Part shown: one piece after another, positions 60,714-64,000 of the stretch | How positions within the stretch are numbered: position 1 is the first letter of the stretch | Layout of the letters: each line of letters begins with the position of its first letter | NCBI GenBank assembly: GCA_027625915.1 | Contig: JANTQA010000026.1 | Coordinates: 3,100,001-3,164,000 of the forward strand | From: Anaeramoeba flamelloides | Lineage: Eukaryota; Metamonada; Anaeramoebidae | Direction: 5' to 3' | DNA: 64,000 nt | Made by a program: the position numbers and the translations under genes | Notes under the pieces: generated by a model | Told to the model about the DNA's origin: nothing | Databases searched by the model: none | The model's input: only the letters and a program-made list of their open reading frames with translations

Positions 60714-61185
60714 TACCGACATGAAAATAATTTCAAACAAGATTTTTAATTGTGTATATTAGTAAAATTGTTGTGGAATTGCAAATATTTTCAATCAAAT
60801 CCGTTTTATAAATAACTAAATTTTTTTATGAACCGAATAAAATACTTACCTAACGTATATTATAGTAGGGCACTAGAATCCACAAACAATTTTTTGATAA
60901 TATAGGTAGATCTACTTTTTTTGAAATAGTGATAGAGTTTAATAGAGAATTTCGCTAGAATTTGAAAAATGATATTTTTTTATTCTGGTTTTTTGATTGA
61001 TTGAATGGTGTTTTGAACAAGTGTAATTTCAACAATCATCATTCTAATACGTGGGCTAGATATAATTATCAAAGTTGATACTTTAATAATAAAAATGATT
61101 TGATTTTAAATAAAAGAAATTACACAACAATTTTCCTAATATTCGCAATTAAAAATCTTTCTCGGAATTCTTTTCTTTTCCGGTA
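60714..61185. mobile_element. 472-bp MITE with ~70-bp TIRs, copy 2
   Basis: Bounded by TA at 60714-60715 and 61184-61185 (TACCGACATGAAAATAATTT ... TTTTCCGGTA). Inner arms: GATTTTTAATTGTGTATATT and AGTAAAATTGTTGTGGAATT against AAATTACACAACAATTTTCC and TAATATTCGCAATTAAAAAT. Same length as 36877-37348; both share GTAGATCTACTT in the core. Confidence 0.75.
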
Positions 61186-61375
61186 TTTTTTTTACTACTA
61201 AATATTTTAAAAAATCAAAATTTTCCAAATGTTTCCAATAGAAAACTAAAAAAAGGTAATTTATTATTTATAAAAAAGCGATTTCACCATTGAATTCGTG
61301 TTTATTTTTACCTTTGCGTTTCAAAAAAAAAAAAATAAAGAACATCCAAACAAGTAAATGGAGGGTTTTTTTATG

Positions 61376-61780
61376 TAAACTACTTTCTAGTTAAAGGGGT
61401 AGAGTTGTAATATCTAAATTACAGGCATTTAATGAGTTTGGAAGTATATTAGAATATATATATATACAGTCAGTCTCACTTTTAATGCACAAACTTTCAA
61501 CGAAATTTAAGGCACAAGAAAATCTCAAATTAAAGCACAATTTTTTGGAATTTTTATTTTCACAAATTATTTTACTAGAATTTGAATTTTGTGCCTTAAT
61601 TTGAGATTTTTTTTGTCCCTTAAATTTCGTTGAAAGTTTGTGTCTTAAAAGTGAAACTGACTGTATATATTGAAAATTCCAAAATTTAAATCATTTTTTT
61701 ACATTTTTGCCTTTTTTACTTTTTTTTTTTTTTTTCTTTTTTGATTTTTATTTCTTTTTCTTTTTCTTCTTTTCTTTTTT
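61376..61780 (+). repeat. Dispersed repeat D2, copy 3, split by a nested MITE
   Basis: GTAAACTACTTTCTAGTTAA and GGGGTAGAGTTGTAATATCT match 11880-11930. After the MITE the sequence continues with ATTCCAAAATTTAAATCATT and CATTTTTGCCTTTTTT. Confidence 0.6.
61467..61663. mobile_element. Tc1/mariner-type MITE with TA target duplication, copy 2, nested in D2
   Basis: TACAGTCAGTCTCACTTTTA and GCACAAACTTTCAACGAAAT pair with ATTTCGTTGAAAGTTTGTGT and TAAAAGTGAAACTGACTGTA over ~75 bp of arm. TA on both sides in a TATATA context. 197 bp. Confidence 0.9.
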
Positions 61781-62389
61781 TTTTATGCTCTTTAAAATGG
61801 TCAATTCCAAAATAAAATGATCAAAACTCAAAATTAAAGTTAAGAAAATTGGGGTATTCACATTTCTTTTAAAAATAATAGATTAATTATTAAAATAATC
61901 TTATTATCAACACTTTTTAATTTTCCTAAAGAAATTGAAAATTTGACACGAGATGTTCCAATAAAAGTGATAAAAAATTTTTTTTAACATTTTTTTTTTT
62001 TTTTTTTTGAAATTTATGGTTTTTTCAGGCATTTCTTTTATGATTATCGATACTAATCCGAAATTTATTATTTCTATTATTTCTTAAAAATAGTATTGTT
62101 TGGTTGATTCTTAAAAAAAAAAGTGAATTTTTCATTTTTGGCTCGGAAAAATGAGTGAAATTGGATTTAAATTACCAATTATTAGTAATTAAAATATATC
62201 AATAATATAAAATTTCTCAAAAAAAGATGTTTTAATATATTAACAGGGGGTCGAAAACTTGAAATTATGGAAATGACAATCCTAATCAATTTAAAGAAAA
62301 CTTAATAATAAATATTTCTAGATGGAAAGATCAGGAATATTTAACAATTATTAGGTATAAAAATAATATATATATAATACGCAATGTCT

Positions 62390-62935
62390 TAATGTGTTCT
62401 CAAGAGCCTAACTTTTCCAGAATTCCAAATATAAAGAAAAATCTTAGATTTTACTCAAACTTTTAAAAATCTTTAAAACCCTATAACTTTTTTTTTAATT
62501 AATTCAATCAAAAAAAAACAAAACAAACCACAGTTTTTATTTTGGTTTGTTTTTGCTTTGAGAATCTATTGCTTTTTGAAATAAAACATAAAACTCAAGA
62601 AAACCAAATAAAGTTTTTCCAGAAAGCAAAAGAATCGAAAAACCTCTTTAATTTTAATTATTTTTTTTTGAATTATAGAAAAGCGCCCTTAGCTTTTCTC
62701 TTTATTTAGAAAATAAATAGATTTCCGTGAGGTTTTTTTGAGTTTTTTATTTATTTCGAAAATCAGTAGATTGTTGAAATAAAATAGAAAACATCAAAAA
62801 AACCTAGAACACTTCACAAATAAACAGAAAACTCAAGAAAAGCTAACGTGTTTTTTTTTTAATTTGAGAAATAAACCGAAAATCAAATAAATTTTCAGTT
62901 TATTTCGTAAATTAATAAAAACCTAACGGTAGTAA
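62390..62935. repeat. Palindrome-mosaic repeat, copy P5
   Basis: Contains CCTAACTTTTCCAGAATTCC, ATAGATTTCCGTGAGGTTTT, GAAAATCAGTAGATTGTTGA, CCTAGAACACTTCACAAATA, and a final hairpin AATTTGAGAAATAAACCGAA against TTTCAGTTTATTTCGTAAAT followed by AAAACCTAACG. Modules are the same as in P1-P4 but more eroded and differently ordered. Confidence 0.65.
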
Positions 62936-63578
62936 GAGGAAATACACATTCAAAACAAAAAAAAAATAGAATAATTTTTTTTTTTATTAAAAAACCACTT
63001 GAAGCAGTAATGTGTCTATATCTTTCAATTAATTTGTTTTTTTCTTCATTTTTATTATTTCATTTTGTAAAACATTGTATTCGAATCATAAAAAAAAGAT
63101 TAATAAAAAATTATAGATTCTACAAAAAGATAATTTAGGAACAACTGGTGTCCACACTCGGAAAGCTTCAAGTTAGAACCTTTCTTATAGCTTTCCATAC
63201 ATTCAAATGAATCAAAAATTTTTGATCAAAAAATTTCCATTTTTAGAACTCAAAAATTTTTTTGATTAATAATCTATGAGAAGTCTTTCCTAATTGAACC
63301 TAACCTAACCTACTTAAAACCACAATATTGTTTTTTAAAATGGGTTTTATTGGTAAAAAATAATCAAAAAGGAATTTTAAAAAAAAGCAAATAAATTTAT
63401 ATTTAAAATATTAAGAAAAAAACCTCATATTTAAATGATAATATGATTAGTAAAGCAATCAATCAATATAATATAGATAAAATAAATAAAAATATTGGAT
63501 AAGTAGTTCATAAAGATTGATAAAAAAATAATTCTTTGATCTCTTAAAAATCGATATTTCATATTTATTTAAAAATGG

Positions 63579-64000
63579 CTACTTTTTATTATTAAATTTC
63601 TTTTGACACCTATAACAATAATGGTTATCAATTTTTCGGTTATATTCTTCTCGCTTAACTTTTACAACTCTATTACATAACTGGTTTGAGCAGACTAATT
63701 TGTAAGGTTGTGAATATTTTATTGTTTTTGATGAGTTGATATAATCTTTTGAGGGCTGCCATTTTGCAATTGGTTCAAGATTCAGCTTATTGCACACAGT
63801 GTTGCAAATATGTTTTTTAAAAAAGCCCTTAATTCCTTTTTTCCCTTTATCAATGACGCCAAATAACTTATTGCATGAATAAAACTCTGGGGCGGTGCAA
63901 ATATATTCGCTTTGGAGGAAATTTGTAATAATAAAGTCACCGTCCATAAAATGGTGGCTGAAATGTGTAAAAGCAGTGGCAGTTGTATTATCTTCGTTGA
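63579..64000 (-). CDS. C-terminal end of an alpha-kinase (MHCK/eEF2K family), 5' end outside window
   Basis: The minus-strand frame is open from the window edge (first whole codon at 63998) to TAA at 63581-63579, 139 residues. It shows the alpha-kinase C-lobe: NTTATAFTHFSHHFMDGDFI parallels the TA.AFSH...G.LL. segment that precedes DLQG; here that motif reads NFLQ, and the usual TDPQ reads TAPE. KKGIKGFFKKHICNTVCNKL is the conserved GI..FF..H.CN..C..L element that holds the structural zinc. Downstream, ~50 residues contain CSNQLC and CYRC, a possible second zinc site. These kinases phosphorylate Ser/Thr in helical targets such as myosin heavy chain or eEF2. The ATG at 63947 is internal. The altered DLQG and TDPQ motifs may mean altered activity. 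Confidence 0.8.
   Translation of the reverse strand, partial: NEDNTTATAFTHFSHHFMDGDFIITNFLQSEYICTAPEFYSCNKLFGVIDKGKKGIKGFFKKHICNTVCNKLNLEPIAKWQPSKDYINSSKTIKYSQPYKLVCSNQLCNRVVKVKREEYNRKIDNHYCYRCQKKFNNKK

Larger units (their letters stand above)
58546..63578. other. Intergenic stretch with MITEs and a palindrome mosaic
   Basis: Contains a 472-bp MITE (60714-61185), a D2 fragment with a nested Tc1-like MITE (61376-61780), the mosaic P5 (62390-62935) and a likely eroded CTGGTATT-type MITE end at about 59730-59875. A frame at 59007-59279 starts with GTG and has no support. Confidence 0.55.

Overview
This is a very AT-rich nuclear segment of a protist. Genes are eukaryotic: GT-AG introns, a 20S proteasome subunit, a CHD-class chromatin remodeler, a CTD-type phosphatase, an alpha-kinase and RCC1-repeat proteins joined to BTB or U-box domains. 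The large RCC1-BTB family, the asparagine- and lysine-rich proteins and the extreme AT content resemble Anaeramoeba (Metamonada). That is an inference from family content; another AT-rich amoeboid protist is not excluded.

Layout. 1-1596 (+): 3' end of a class III (CHD6-9/Kismet-like) remodeler, cut by the window edge. 5014-5703 (+): an unrecognised coding exon or fragment. 9885-10511 (+): proteasome beta-4 (PSMB2-like). 14029-24710 (-): an RCC1-BTB-BTB gene copy with an 8.77 kb intron and several lesions, probably a pseudogene. 29512-31154 (+): a two-exon FCP1/SCP-like phosphatase. 35431-52058 (+): an intact nine-exon gene for a seven-blade RCC1 propeller joined to a U-box, with two introns over 6 kb. 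53667-55889 (-): a large low-complexity protein of unknown function. 57761-58545 (+): a small coiled-coil protein with 39-residue repeats. 63579-64000 (-): 3' end of an alpha-kinase gene, cut by the window edge.

Everything between is repeat-rich. I find two 5'-truncated LINE insertions with 13- and 16-bp target duplications, a LINE 3'-end stub and a degraded RT fragment. There are several short TIR elements with TA target duplications, at least three showing nested insertion. A 1.1 kb dispersed repeat occurs twice in full and once as a 3' end. Five copies of an unusual mosaic are built from ~70-bp palindromic modules linked by a GTGCCGTCAA-like decamer; one copy sits inside a LINE, so it is mobile. 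A near-identical 254-bp inverted repeat lies in an intron of the RCC1-U-box gene.

The genes do not form a pathway. Two common threads are ubiquitin-proteasome function (RCC1-U-box ligase, proteasome beta-4, RCC1-BTB as a likely cullin-3 adaptor) and introns that act as landing sites for mobile elements. The best candidates for undescribed biology are the palindrome mosaic, the intronic long inverted repeat and the RCC1-U-box fusion.
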